The translations under genes were made by a program, and so were the position numbers. The notes beneath the pieces were generated by a model, which saw nothing but the letters and a program-made list of their open reading frames with translations, was not told where the DNA came from and made no database searches. Positions 1 through 7,125 of a DNA stretch of 48,659 nt are shown here, piece after piece. The stretch spans positions 1 to 48,659 of the forward strand of contig JAIEMM010000004.1 in the NCBI GenBank assembly GCA_019752125.1, in the 5' to 3' direction. How positions within the stretch are numbered: the first letter of the stretch is position 1; every line of letters starts with the position of its first letter. The DNA is from Patescibacteria group bacterium (GTDB taxonomy: Bacteria > Patescibacteriota > Minisyncoccia > Phycocordibacterales > SBAW01).

Positions 1-70
1 CTATAGTGTCAAACACAGCCTAAACTTGGGAGGCTGAACCTCCCAACTCTCCAAAAAGCCTTGTTTTATA

Positions 71-97
71 AAGAAAAAAGCCCCACCGAAATGGGGC
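71..97 (-). terminator. Intrinsic terminator of orphan unit A
   Basis: On the minus strand a stem GCCCCA/TGGGGC with a short loop is followed directly by TTTTTTCTTTATAA. It starts 7 nt after the stop codon of the 104-487 frame. Its tail is of the T-run-C type shared by the five orphan units. Confidence 0.8.
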
Positions 98-103
98 CCA
101 AAA

Positions 104-487
104 CTAGACCATGAGGGGCGTTTCGAAGAACGACCTCTCTGCGAAACACAGTGACCCTCTGTGCTTGGCAAAATCCCATCTGCCCAGCACAAAGCGGAAC
201 GCTGGATTCTCGCTTATGCCGCTCAGCTGGTACCTGCTGCCGGCCGTTGCTGCGGACACCTGTTTGCCGAAAAAGAACCACCCTACGCCAGTGTGGCTGC
301 CGCGATGAAGACCTTCAATCTCAAGGTCCCAGATCATCGATGGTATTTCCCTGCAGTCGAAGATGAATCTTTCGGTAACAAACTGCAGGTTTGCGAGATC
401 GGACGACTGTTGTCCAAGCCTCAAACAGTCAAACAATTGCTCGCGCGAAGGCGCTCTTTGCAGTGCCACTTGTATCAAGGAACTCAT
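104..487 (-). CDS. Hypothetical protein, orphan unit A
   Basis: I do not recognise this 127-aa protein. It has no clear signal peptide or membrane segment. It is rich in aromatic residues, with a GVGWFFFG stretch in its second half. I chose the ATG at 487 because GGAG lies 6 nt upstream. An in-frame ATG at 559 would add 24 residues (starting MAKWFP) and lie only 13 nt from the predicted transcription start, but it has no Shine-Dalgarno. The strand is set by its surroundings: a sigma70-type promoter upstream (579-607) and an intrinsic terminator immediately after the stop both read minus. The opposite-strand frame at 161-589 has neither. It is the least certain of the five orphan units, because its composition (about 50% G+C in one line counted) is close to the background. 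Confidence 0.55.
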   Translation of the reverse strand: MSSLIQVALQRAPSREQLFDCLRLGQQSSDLANLQFVTERFIFDCREIPSMIWDLEIEGLHRGSHTGVGWFFFGKQVSAATAGSRYQLSGISENPAFRFVLGRWDFAKHRGSLCFAERSFFETPLMV

Positions 488-578
488 GGGTTGCTCCAAA
501 TATATCTGCAGGACGATGCGCAGAAACCATCGTTGTTCCCTTGGGAACCACTTAGCCATCCGACTAAGAATTGCTCCA

Positions 579-607
579 ACAGTATGTAAAAAGGAAGTTT
601 GCGTCAA
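579..607 (-). promoter_or_regulatory. Sigma70-type promoter of orphan unit A
   Basis: On the minus strand TTGACG (602-607), a 17-nt spacer and TACTGT (579-584). The predicted start is near 572. It sits just past the terminator of the neighbouring gene, so the unit is transcribed independently. Confidence 0.7.
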
Positions 608-610
608 ATA

Positions 611-640
611 CAAAACCACCCGCCGAAGCGAGTGGTTTTG
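611..640 (-). terminator. Terminator of the TM-helix protein gene
   Basis: CAAAACCAC pairs with GTGGTTTTG around a GC-rich loop. Read on the minus strand it ends in GGTTTTGTATTTG, the T-run-G form found after core genes in this window. Confidence 0.75.
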
Positions 641-661
641 AGTAGAACGTTTGTGAACAGG

Positions 662-1345
662 TTAGTGATGCATACCGTCGCGAGTCTTCTCGATGAAGCG
701 AGCTGCTGCTTCCTGACCACCGAGGCCAAATGAGAGACCGAACGCAAGAGCAAGAGCAACAACAACACCAGTGAAAAGTGTCTGGAGGATTCCTTGTGCA
801 ATTTGGAGCTGCTCCATTGCTGCGAGGATTGCGAAGATCCAGATAGCCCACTTTGCAACTGTGCCTGCGACACCAGCGCCGTTGATGCCAGCTGCGCGTG
901 CTGAACCGCGAACAATGCTTTGCGCAACGTCAGCGATAACTGCACCTGCCAAGATGATAAGAACTGCGATGATCACGTTTGGCAAGAATGCAATAACGAT
1001 CGACTGCAAGAAGTACGTCACCGCAACGAGTCCGAGCACCTGAAGTGCTGCGAGCAAGAAGACGAGGATAACGAACCAGCGTACAAGCTCACCGAGGAAT
1101 TTACCTGAGTTGAGGTTGTAACCTGCGCGAGTGATGACATCGTTGAACCCTGCGCTGCGAAGTGCATGGTCAACACGAAGCGCTTTGACCGCTTCAGACA
1201 CAAGCCAGCATGCCCAGCCTGCAAGATACCATCCGATGATGAAAATAATAATGGCGAACAGGAGGTTGGGAAGGAAATTCACCACGTTCCAAAGCAGGTT
1301 ATAGAAAGACTGCTGAAGAACATAACCCCATTGCTGAACTATCAT
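662..1345 (-). CDS. Conserved TM-helix (MscS-like) membrane protein
   Basis: A 227-aa integral membrane protein. Hydrophobic segments lie near residues 22-50, 85-115, 120-145, 160-180 and 185-205. It has the alternating hydrophobic and amphipathic pattern of the TM_helix repeat family, which is related to small mechanosensitive channels. It ends with a FGLSFGLGGQEAAARF-like segment typical of that family, which resembles the pore-lining helix of MscS. No cytoplasmic beta-domain of a full MscS is present, so gating and ion conduction are inferred from family resemblance only. The upstream region lacks a Shine-Dalgarno, and TATATAT runs lie right at the start. It is transcribed alone and ends at a clear terminator (611-640). 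Confidence 0.75.
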   Translation of the reverse strand: MIVQQWGYVLQQSFYNLLWNVVNFLPNLLFAIIIFIIGWYLAGWACWLVSEAVKALRVDHALRSAGFNDVITRAGYNLNSGKFLGELVRWFVILVFLLAALQVLGLVAVTYFLQSIVIAFLPNVIIAVLIILAGAVIADVAQSIVRGSARAAGINGAGVAGTVAKWAIWIFAILAAMEQLQIAQGILQTLFTGVVVALALAFGLSFGLGGQEAAARFIEKTRDGMHH

Positions 1346-1394
1346 GATATATAAACGAAAAATAATGATTAATATGCTACACCTCTATTGTAGC

Positions 1395-1410
1395 TCCGCC
1401 AGCTGGCGGA
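1395..1410. repeat. Dispersed palindrome, copy 1
   Basis: TCCGCCAGCTGGCGGA is a perfect 16-bp palindrome. Near-identical copies lie at 2407-2422 and 3547-3562. It sits in a 117-nt gap (1346-1462) packed with further small hairpins: CCCC/GGGG around 1414-1426, CTCCGGAG around 1432-1439 and CCCC/GGGG around 1443-1453. The last lies just past the stop of the 1463-2041 gene and may end its transcript, although a long T-run is missing. Confidence 0.7.
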
Positions 1411-1462
1411 CATAGCCCCACCTGGGGATAGCTCCGGAGGAGCCCCTTTGGGGTAAAAACCC

Positions 1463-2041
1463 TTACTTCAGTCCTATATCCAACCGATCAAGCACGATAG
1501 AGTGCGGGTAGTCCAGAACGTCTCGCACTAGTTTGTCGTTTAGGTTAAGGCGGTAGAAAAAATCATCGGTAGAAAGAAGCGTGAAGCGAATCTCTTTTCC
1601 TATTTCAGCCTCCAATTTACGAATCTCGTCTCGCAACTTTTTATCTTTCATGCGGTCGCCCACAAGAAGCAAGTCGAGTACACCTTCCCACTCACCCAAA
1701 AAGATACCTGAAAGAACAACCAACCTAAGCGTGCCCGTCCTGCGAACACGGTCGACAATATCTTTACCACGCGTTGGAGCGTTTAGTAAAAGATTTTGGA
1801 GCGCTGCAACATATTCAAAATCAGCGTTGAGTGTGTAGCGCACGTCCTTACTGCGCGGTGCGCGCATAACAACACCGGCGTTCGTAAATAAAAGTATTTC
1901 TTTGCGTGTTTCAACTTCTGCAACACGTGCGCGCTTGGCCGCATCGGCGGACGTAAACGACTGACGAGGATTGAATAGGAAGAGACGCAGTAATTTTACC
2001 CGAGCAGGGCTTCCAAAGAGTTTCTGTAATCCATCAGCCAT
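1463..2041 (-). CDS. Winged-helix regulator with nucleotidyltransferase-like domain
   Basis: A 192-aa protein. Residues 1-75 form a winged-helix DNA-binding region (LFGSPARVKLLRLFLFNP, then a recognition-helix segment and a basic wing). Residues from about 105 look like a minimal nucleotidyltransferase fold: a small-residue turn and GEWEG are followed by DLLLVGD, in the place of the usual metal-binding D-h-D strand. Only one acidic residue of that pair is obvious, so catalysis is doubtful. Fusions of this kind are common as uncharacterised regulators in Parcubacteria; that statement is from family knowledge. The start ATG at 2041 has no Shine-Dalgarno. Its upstream region contains the purine-rich tract at 2092-2240. 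The target is unknown. Confidence 0.7.
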   Translation of the reverse strand: MADGLQKLFGSPARVKLLRLFLFNPRQSFTSADAAKRARVAEVETRKEILLFTNAGVVMRAPRSKDVRYTLNADFEYVAALQNLLLNAPTRGKDIVDRVRRTGTLRLVVLSGIFLGEWEGVLDLLLVGDRMKDKKLRDEIRKLEAEIGKEIRFTLLSTDDFFYRLNLNDKLVRDVLDYPHSIVLDRLDIGLK

Positions 2042-2091
2042 ACAGTCAATTCAGTAGTGCCTGACCATTCTACATGAGGGAATAAAATATG

Positions 2092-2240
2092 CCTACTCGA
2101 GAAGAGTAGGCGGGGACAGGGAGGGGGAGAACGGGAAGGAAAGAGCGGGGAGTGAGCGGTGGGAAACGGGGAGAAGAGGATTGAAAGAAAGAGCGAAGAA
2201 GGGAGAGATAAGAGAACGAGGATAAAAAAGGTGTAGCGAG
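2092..2240. other. Purine-rich tract with hairpin and G-quadruplex-type motif
   Basis: The 430-nt gap 2042-2471 has no credible gene. A perfect 8-bp stem GCCTACTC/GAGTAGGC with a 5-nt loop (2092-2112) leads into about 125 nt that is almost entirely A and G on the plus strand. G-runs at 2112-2115, 2119-2121, 2123-2127 and 2133-2135 fit a G-quadruplex pattern, and more G4 runs follow near 2147, 2161 and 2168. The rest of the gap (2241-2390) shows nothing but a single TTATCCACA at 2372-2380. Confidence 0.6.
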
Positions 2241-2390
2241 GAGAACGGTACGAAATGGAGCAAACATTTCGCAACAAAGACCGAACTCGACCTTTTTCAT
2301 GCTTTGCAATGACCTGTGCTCTGCCCTATCCTCTTTTAAAAACTCGCCTCTCAGAGAAAAGGTTTCAAAAGTTATCCACAGGTCCCCATA

Positions 2391-2428
2391 AAACAAAAAC
2401 CCCGCATCCGCCAACTGGCGGAGCGGGG
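2391..2428 (-). terminator. rplJL terminator built on the dispersed palindrome
   Basis: CCCCGC/GCGGGG flanks the 16-bp palindrome TCCGCCAACTGGCGGA (2407-2422), giving one long hairpin. On the minus strand it is followed by TTTTTGTTT. It lies 44 nt past the rplL stop and ends the rplJ-rplL transcript. Confidence 0.85.
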
Positions 2429-2471
2429 GTTTTGTACCTTGAGGCGTCGCCTCCGGAGGTTTTGGATTGGA

Positions 2472-2828
2472 TTATTTCAACTCCACTTTGCCGCCGGCTG
2501 CTTCTACAGCTGCCTTGAGCTTGTCTGCATCCTCCTTCTTCATACCCTCTTTGAGCATTGCTGGAGCTGCATCTACGAGATCCTTTGCTTCCTTCAAGCC
2601 AAGGCCAAGCGCATCTTTGATTGCCTTGATAACCTGGACTTTCTGAGCACCTGCATCTGAGAGCTGGACGTTGAAAGAAGACTTCTCTTCCGCCGCTTCA
2701 GCTGCTGGACCTGCTACTGCAACAGCTGCTGCAGAAACACCCCACTTCTCCTCGATTGCCTTTACGAGCGTGTGGAGCTCAAGTACCGACATCTTTTCTA
2801 CTGCTTCGATGATTTGATCCTGTGTCAT
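2472..2828 (-). CDS. rplL: Ribosomal protein L7/L12
   Basis: A 118-aa stalk protein of the 50S subunit that recruits translation GTPases. The N-terminal dimerisation helices (about 1-35) are followed by an Ala/Glu-rich hinge (about 36-52). The globular C-terminal domain then carries the conserved [21 protein letters not shown] stretch and ends in [14 protein letters not shown]. The length is normal for the family. It lies 13 nt downstream of rplJ and is cotranscribed with it from the promoter at 3598-3626. The start has no Shine-Dalgarno, only an AT-rich spacer, so translation probably depends on coupling to rplJ. A strong terminator follows at 2391-2428. Confidence 0.97.
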   Translation of the reverse strand: MTQDQIIEAVEKMSVLELHTLVKAIEEKWGVSAAAVAVAGPAAEAAEEKSSFNVQLSDAGAQKVQVIKAIKDALGLGLKEAKDLVDAAPAMLKEGMKKEDADKLKAAVEAAGGKVELK

Positions 2829-2841
2829 AAATTTTAATTAA

Positions 2842-3471
2842 TTAGCTTGTTTGTTCTGGTGTCTCCCCTTCGGTTGGAGCCTCAGCTACAACCTCGGCTG
2901 GAGCTTCAACTTCCTCAGTTGGGGTTGCTTCTGGTTGTACCTCGCTAGACGCTTCGGCTTGTTCAACCGGAGCTGGAGCTGCTGACCCAGATACTTTTGC
3001 CACCTCGTTCAACACAACAGCAAAGCGCTGGCGTGGTGAGTTGATGACCTGTGCGAACATTGCACGCAAGGTATCCATACCCGGAATGGCTGCGATGGAT
3101 TTAATCTCATCTGCAGTCATATACTTGCCGCCGAACACACCACCTGCAAAGGCAAGGTGTTCAGAGAATTTCTTAACAAAGACTGCCAACTCACGTGCTG
3201 GCGCGAGCTCGTCGCGACCAGACACGAGCGCTATCTCCCCTTCAAGTTCAGGGGCTGTACCCTCAAACTTTGCAGCATCAAGCGCACGACGCATAAGAGT
3301 TTTCTTCGCAACCGTATAGCTGACATCTGCTGCACGAAGTGCGCGGCGGAGTTCAGTCTGTTCCGATACTGGAAGACCTTTGAATTTTGCGAATACCAAT
3401 GTTGAGGAATCCTTGATGATTGCACTCACCTTGTCGGTAATCTCTACTTTCTTCTGTTTTGTAATTGCCAT
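2842..3471 (-). CDS. rplJ: Ribosomal protein L10
   Basis: A 209-aa protein that anchors L7/L12 dimers to the 50S stalk base. The N-terminal globular domain (about 1-135) has the family features: a TLVFAKFKGL strand, a basic YTVAKKTLMRRAL helix and the GGVFGGKYM segment. The helix that binds L7/L12 (about 125-155) is followed by a Pro/Ala/Glu/Val-rich acidic tail of about 50 residues that is longer than in typical L10. I chose ATG 3471; the longer frame to 3486 would need a TTG inside the leader hairpin. It is preceded by a roughly 120-nt structured leader (3472-3591), as expected for an autoregulated L10 operon. Confidence 0.95.
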   Translation of the reverse strand: MAITKQKKVEITDKVSAIIKDSSTLVFAKFKGLPVSEQTELRRALRAADVSYTVAKKTLMRRALDAAKFEGTAPELEGEIALVSGRDELAPARELAVFVKKFSEHLAFAGGVFGGKYMTADEIKSIAAIPGMDTLRAMFAQVINSPRQRFAVVLNEVAKVSGSAAPAPVEQAEASSEVQPEATPTEEVEAPAEVVAEAPTEGETPEQTS

Positions 3472-3591
3472 GTATTTTTTGGGCAAAAGAAATGCCCTTT
3501 TAACGTAAGGGCTTTGAGTTCGACCTCGGGAGGACTTGTTCCACTATCCGCCAACTGGCGGAGTGGATGCCTCCTTTCTTCGGCCCCTATG
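3472..3591 (-). promoter_or_regulatory. L10-operon leader with competing hairpins
   Basis: This leader of rplJ holds the palindrome hairpin at 3541-3566 and, next to the start codon, three complementary blocks. GCCCTT pairs with AAGGGC (3494-3499 with 3507-3512), and a U-rich ATTTCTTTT follows in the RNA, which looks like an attenuator. The middle block can instead pair as GGGCA/TGCCC (3481-3485 with 3493-3497). The two pairings exclude each other. L10 autogenous control is established in bacteria; this particular switch is inferred. Confidence 0.55.
3547..3562. repeat. Dispersed palindrome, copy 3
   Basis: TCCGCCAACTGGCGGA is identical to the copy at 2407-2422. It is extended by CCAC/GTGG flanks into one hairpin in the rplJ leader. 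Confidence 0.7.
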
Positions 3592-3597
3592 AAGATG

Positions 3598-3626
3598 AGA
3601 TTACTGTGGTTGTGCGACGTTGTCAA
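3598..3626 (-). promoter_or_regulatory. rplJ-rplL promoter
   Basis: On the minus strand a perfect TTGACA (3621-3626), a 17-nt spacer and TAATCT (3598-3603). It lies inside the end of the small 3601-3738 frame, whose TAA stop forms part of the -10. The start is predicted near 3591. Confidence 0.85.
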
Positions 3627-3738
3627 CGGGTTTAGGAGCCCCTTGCCCCAACACCACAAGCACTGAAAACGCGGCCACAATAATGACCAAAAATCCAAAC
3701 AAAAACTTGAAGAAAGTTCCTGTGAAATATTTTTGCAT
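3601..3738 (-). CDS. Small single-pass membrane protein (45 aa)
   Basis: A short frame coding for MQKYFTGTFFKFLFGF followed by a hydrophobic LVIIVAAFSVLVVL helix and a short polar tail ending in AQPQ. The pattern is one transmembrane helix with a small extracytoplasmic tail. The ATG lies 3 nt after the TAG of the TPR gene (3742-4422), so it is probably the last gene of that envelope operon and translationally coupled. No family is recognised. The rplJ promoter is embedded in its 3' end. The frame is supported by its position, the coupling and a coherent membrane-protein composition rather than by homology. Confidence 0.55.
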   Translation of the reverse strand: MQKYFTGTFFKFLFGFLVIIVAAFSVLVVLGQGAPKPVDNVAQPQ

Positions 3739-3741
3739 GCT

Positions 3742-4422
3742 CTATTGGAGGTGGTCGAGCGCGTATTGAAGGTCTGTGTTTCCTGGGTTTGCCTTGAGTC
3801 CTGCTTGCAGAGTCACACGAGCCGCAGCCTTGTCTTTGAGGTTAATACTCTGCATCGTAGCTAAATTAATGTAGGCATGGATATTGTCGGGAGAAAGTTT
3901 GATGAGCGCATTCCAATATGTTGTGGCCTTTGCATAGTCGTGCAGGTAGTTTCCATAGAGATCAGCCAAGTTGTTGTACGCGATAGGATCAGTTGGCCAA
4001 CGCGTAGACACATAGAGCCATACCTCTTCTGCGCCAGCAAAGTCATCGGCCCCCTTTCGTAAGTTTCCAAGCTGCAACCAATATGCAATACCGTTAGGGT
4101 TGAATTTCAACTGCTCAATAGCGGTCGTATATAGTTTCTTATTATTGTCCTGGACGCTTTGTGGCAAAGTGGAGAGCGGTTTGTATGGACGATTCAAATC
4201 AGGCTGTTTGAGATTTGATGTGTCGCCAACGCCAATCTGTACTCCTCCAGGAGTAGCGCTCCCCTGTCCTGTTGTGGTGGCGTTTGTTGAGGTTGAAGTT
4301 GTGTTCGTATTATTTGTTGGCGCAACCGCTTTATGGTTTGCGCTTAAATACCATGCGATAGCTATAAAAATAACGATAATTGCTGCCGCGATTCCGTACC
4401 ATTTTCGTGTATTTTCATCCAT
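3742..4422 (-). CDS. Membrane-anchored TPR protein
   Basis: A 226-aa protein. An N-terminal membrane anchor (about residues 8-26) is followed by a Thr/Asn/Ser-rich linker (about 30-65). Three to four tetratricopeptide units then fill residues 95-225 (IAYWLQLGNLRKGADDFAGAEE, DPIAYNNLADLYGNY and so on). TPR arrays mediate protein-protein contacts; here the array would sit outside the membrane. The ATG at 4422 has TAGAAT (4429-4434) exactly 6 nt upstream and TTGATG 17 nt before that, so this gene may have its own leaderless promoter inside the end of the upstream gene. GGAGG also lies only 1 nt from the ATG, which is too close for a standard ribosome site. Confidence 0.8.
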   Translation of the reverse strand: MDENTRKWYGIAAAIIVIFIAIAWYLSANHKAVAPTNNTNTTSTSTNATTTGQGSATPGGVQIGVGDTSNLKQPDLNRPYKPLSTLPQSVQDNNKKLYTTAIEQLKFNPNGIAYWLQLGNLRKGADDFAGAEEVWLYVSTRWPTDPIAYNNLADLYGNYLHDYAKATTYWNALIKLSPDNIHAYINLATMQSINLKDKAAARVTLQAGLKANPGNTDLQYALDHLQ

Positions 4423-4434
4423 ACCTCCATTCTA

Positions 4435-6372
4435 CTACTTCGCATCCAGCTCATCAAACCAGAGGTTGGCATGAGGCGGCACGTCAGCACGCCAACCATT
4501 GGTGGACCACAGCGCTATGCCGTTGAACGTCGTGCCTGCGGCAAAATCGGTGTCGACCCATACGCAGTCGGAAAAATGTACGTAGTCTTGCATAAAACAA
4601 CTTTGTACAAACAAATCTCCTTGTTTCCAAGCAAAATAATAATGATGCCAGGTATCGTCGAGCGGTATCATGTTCAGGAAATTAATCCCCTTCGTGCTAC
4701 CGTTGTCTAAGCATGAGTCATACCCAGTGGCACAGATAGTGATTGCAGGAAATGGATTGTTAAAGCCAGCACGAGCTTTCACATATAGTGTGTATGCGCC
4801 GGAAGCTAGCCCGGGGTCTTTTTGTATAAACATACGGGGAACCAAAGTGTCGTATGCATTTCCTCCCATACCAACAGCACATCCTTTTCTAAAACACTCG
4901 CCATCTTCCCCATCATCAAAATCAAAGTTCTTTGCATTCTGTCCAAAGGTCTGCCAACCAAGACGGTTGAACGCATTGAACGTGTCGTTTATGGGGCTGT
5001 GTTCTGGTGTAAAAGGTGGCGGTGTTTGCGATGACGTTGTAGCTACTGCAGAAGATGGTGTTGATGTAGCCGCCGAAGCTATCTCTGTTGGCGCAGACGG
5101 TGTAGTAGAGGCGGTTGATTCAACTAAAGATGAAGATGTTACGGTGTCTACTGAAATTTCAGCCTGGGGTGGTGGCAACCCAGTACCTCCGTTTGATGTC
5201 GAGACTATATTTGTAGTAGTAGTTGCCTCACCTTCCCCATACTCCGACGCAGTATCAGTATCCTCAGAAGAAATGAGCGCCAGCGCTACCGAAGCACCTT
5301 GGCCAGAATTTAATTCCTCGTATGTCTCTTGATCGAGGCTCGAACCGTAAAGCTTTTTTATAAAACCAAAATTCTTTTCCTGGTTCTGTGGAGACAGAGG
5401 GTTGTTTGGTGCCTCCGCAGCCTTATTGGAAAAAGCACCTATTGCTGCACCGAGTACCCGTTGCGCCTCCCATGCAAACGTAAGCGTGTTTATTACAGCG
5501 GAAGCAACACCCCTATACGTAGCTATAAATGCCTCCGCGGCAGTGTCCGCAACAGGATCGGCAACAGCAAAAAGTACTTTTTGTACGTGATCAGACACCG
5601 ACTCAGCTGGCGGCATCAGACAAGGGCCTGCTTGCGCACCTTCCCCTGGCCGGTTCTTAAGGGAGCTTAGTTCTTTGTATATATCTGAAACCATTCGAGC
5701 CTTGGCGTCCTGCACATAGGACAAAAATCCATGAGTCTGGAGCAGATCCGGAAGAGCGAGACTGCCAGATAAATCCACGTTGTTAGGTAGCGGCAGTGGG
5801 GCCTTCATTTTTTCTGCAACAGCTCGTGCAGAAAAAATAACAGCATCCTCGTATGAATTAATATACGTACCGCCCCCTGCAACATAGTTTGCCGGCGTCG
5901 CGACTGCATACAAACCAATGGAAGTAGGCGGCGTGTCATGAACGGTAAGGTGCTCATACAGAGAGTTTGCGTAGAGAGCTCCTTGAGAGTGACCTACGAG
6001 GAGAAGTTTTTGGGTTGCGTCTTTTTGTGAGAGCTCTCGAAGAAGATTATAGAAGTCATAGTTAGAAATGGGATTAAATAACATTTGGGAAACCGTTTCA
6101 ACCATATCCCCCACCCCAGCCAGATGTATCGGGTTGTATGCAAGAACAACCGTAATTGGTTCTTTCTTGTACGACTCGGGCAGTAGCAGTTCCAGCGCGG
6201 TAGTATTTGATCGTGCTTTCTCCAACGTATCGAAGCTGCCGTTTATAAATGCGACGGTATACCCATATGCCGAACAGCTACTAGATGTACCAGCAAACAC
6301 TTTGTGTACTGGAAACGAGACTAGCGGCAAGGCAAGAACACTGACGACTATGTAAAGGTGTAATTTTTTCAT
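4435..6372 (-). CDS. Secreted alpha/beta-hydrolase (lipase-like) with C-terminal beta-sandwich
   Basis: A 645-aa exported protein. A signal peptide covers residues 1-28 (cleavage near VFA-G). An alpha/beta-hydrolase core runs to about residue 300, with the nucleophile elbow GHSQG at 127-131 (Ser129), the pattern of lipases and esterases. A low-complexity Thr/Ser/Pro/Ala linker (about 375-450) leads to a C-terminal domain (about 455-645) rich in aromatic and Cys residues, ending in a WSTNGW...NLWFDELDAK strand pattern like carbohydrate-binding jelly rolls. Substrate unknown; lipid or ester hydrolysis at the cell surface is inferred. The start abuts the stop of the 6374-6997 gene, so the two are coupled. 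Confidence 0.7.
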   Translation of the reverse strand: MKKLHLYIVVSVLALPLVSFPVHKVFAGTSSSCSAYGYTVAFINGSFDTLEKARSNTTALELLLPESYKKEPITVVLAYNPIHLAGVGDMVETVSQMLFNPISNYDFYNLLRELSQKDATQKLLLVGHSQGALYANSLYEHLTVHDTPPTSIGLYAVATPANYVAGGGTYINSYEDAVIFSARAVAEKMKAPLPLPNNVDLSGSLALPDLLQTHGFLSYVQDAKARMVSDIYKELSSLKNRPGEGAQAGPCLMPPAESVSDHVQKVLFAVADPVADTAAEAFIATYRGVASAVINTLTFAWEAQRVLGAAIGAFSNKAAEAPNNPLSPQNQEKNFGFIKKLYGSSLDQETYEELNSGQGASVALALISSEDTDTASEYGEGEATTTTNIVSTSNGGTGLPPPQAEISVDTVTSSSLVESTASTTPSAPTEIASAATSTPSSAVATTSSQTPPPFTPEHSPINDTFNAFNRLGWQTFGQNAKNFDFDDGEDGECFRKGCAVGMGGNAYDTLVPRMFIQKDPGLASGAYTLYVKARAGFNNPFPAITICATGYDSCLDNGSTKGINFLNMIPLDDTWHHYYFAWKQGDLFVQSCFMQDYVHFSDCVWVDTDFAAGTTFNGIALWSTNGWRADVPPHANLWFDELDAK

Positions 6373-6373
6373 A

Positions 6374-6997
6374 TTAATTTGGGAGTGTGCCTAGGTCGAC
6401 ATCGCACACATGACTGCGGTCTAATACATATCCGGTCATAAACTTCATATTTCTTTCGTATACATCCCTTCTCAACTGAGTGTCTAATGTTAGGGCTGTA
6501 ATTTCTTCTGTCCGCGCTACCACTCTAGAAATACGATCATCCTCAGCTACACCCGCTCGACGAAGAGCCTGCCCCAAGCACTGGAACCCCCTACTCTCTT
6601 GTATAGCGAAAGCCACCCACGTGTCGCTATTAAAAACGCTTGTTAAGGCCATCTGCTTTGCGAATGCATACTGAAGTTCTGCAGCACGAACACGTGCATT
6701 TGTAGCGGTCGCAAATATGGCGAGCTCTATGTCATCGCGAATATTGTTTTTATTTGCGTCGATACCTAGAAGCGTTGCGCTGTTTTGTGTTTGGTTAGGA
6801 ATCGGAGGAAGGTTGTTCCCCAACACGTCCCCCACCGTAATGTGTTGCGCTTGAATATTTGCAACGGACTTCTCTGTGTTTTTCTTATCTACCCGTACCG
6901 GAATACGGAGCAGGACAAGTACCATAAAAAATAAACAAAGCGCCAAAGGTGCCCAAAGAGACATCCGTAAAACCTTCCAAATTATTTTTTGTGACAT
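6374..6997 (-). CDS. Membrane-anchored protein with EF-hand-like calcium loop
   Basis: A 207-aa protein with one N-terminal transmembrane helix (about residues 13-31) and an extracytoplasmic domain. Around residues 78-90 the sequence DANKNNIRDDIE has the D-x-N-x-N spacing of dockerin or EF-hand calcium loops. The rest is helical, and two Cys in the C-terminal half could pair outside the cell. It is the first gene of the envelope operon that continues with the lipase-like and TPR genes. I recognise no family beyond the calcium loop. A role in anchoring or regulating the lipase-like protein is a guess from position. Confidence 0.6.
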   Translation of the reverse strand: MSQKIIWKVLRMSLWAPLALCLFFMVLVLLRIPVRVDKKNTEKSVANIQAQHITVGDVLGNNLPPIPNQTQNSATLLGIDANKNNIRDDIELAIFATATNARVRAAELQYAFAKQMALTSVFNSDTWVAFAIQESRGFQCLGQALRRAGVAEDDRISRVVARTEEITALTLDTQLRRDVYERNMKFMTGYVLDRSHVCDVDLGTLPN

Positions 6998-7062
6998 ACT
7001 TCAGGTTACAAAAAACAGTACTGAAATAACTCTAAAAAATAGAGAGGATTTTTATGAAACAC

Positions 7063-7088
7063 AAAAGCCCCCCTTTCGGGGGGCTTTT
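7063..7088 (-). terminator. Terminator of the surface-protein gene
   Basis: A 7-bp GC stem GCCCCCC/GGGGGGC with a TTTC loop, flanked by A4 and T4. On the minus strand it ends in CTTTTGTGTTTC. It could also work on the plus strand. Confidence 0.85.
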
Positions 7089-7125
7089 GTTGGATTGAAC
7101 TAACTCCAGCGAACGTTTTGTCGAA

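Noticed and set aside
161-589. Plus-strand 142-codon frame opposite orphan unit A
   Set aside because: It has no promoter, Shine-Dalgarno or terminator in that direction; the flanking signals all read minus.
2372-2380. TTATCCACA, a perfect DnaA-box sequence, as a sign of oriC
   Set aside because: It is a single copy, with no dnaA, no box cluster and no AT-rich unwinding region nearby. A similar TTGTCCACA at about 11026-11034 is also isolated.
2070-2414. Minus-strand 114-codon frame across the purine tract
   Set aside because: It begins inside the rplL terminator, its protein is a low-complexity Ser/Pro/Phe/Leu product of the biased DNA, and it has no start signals.
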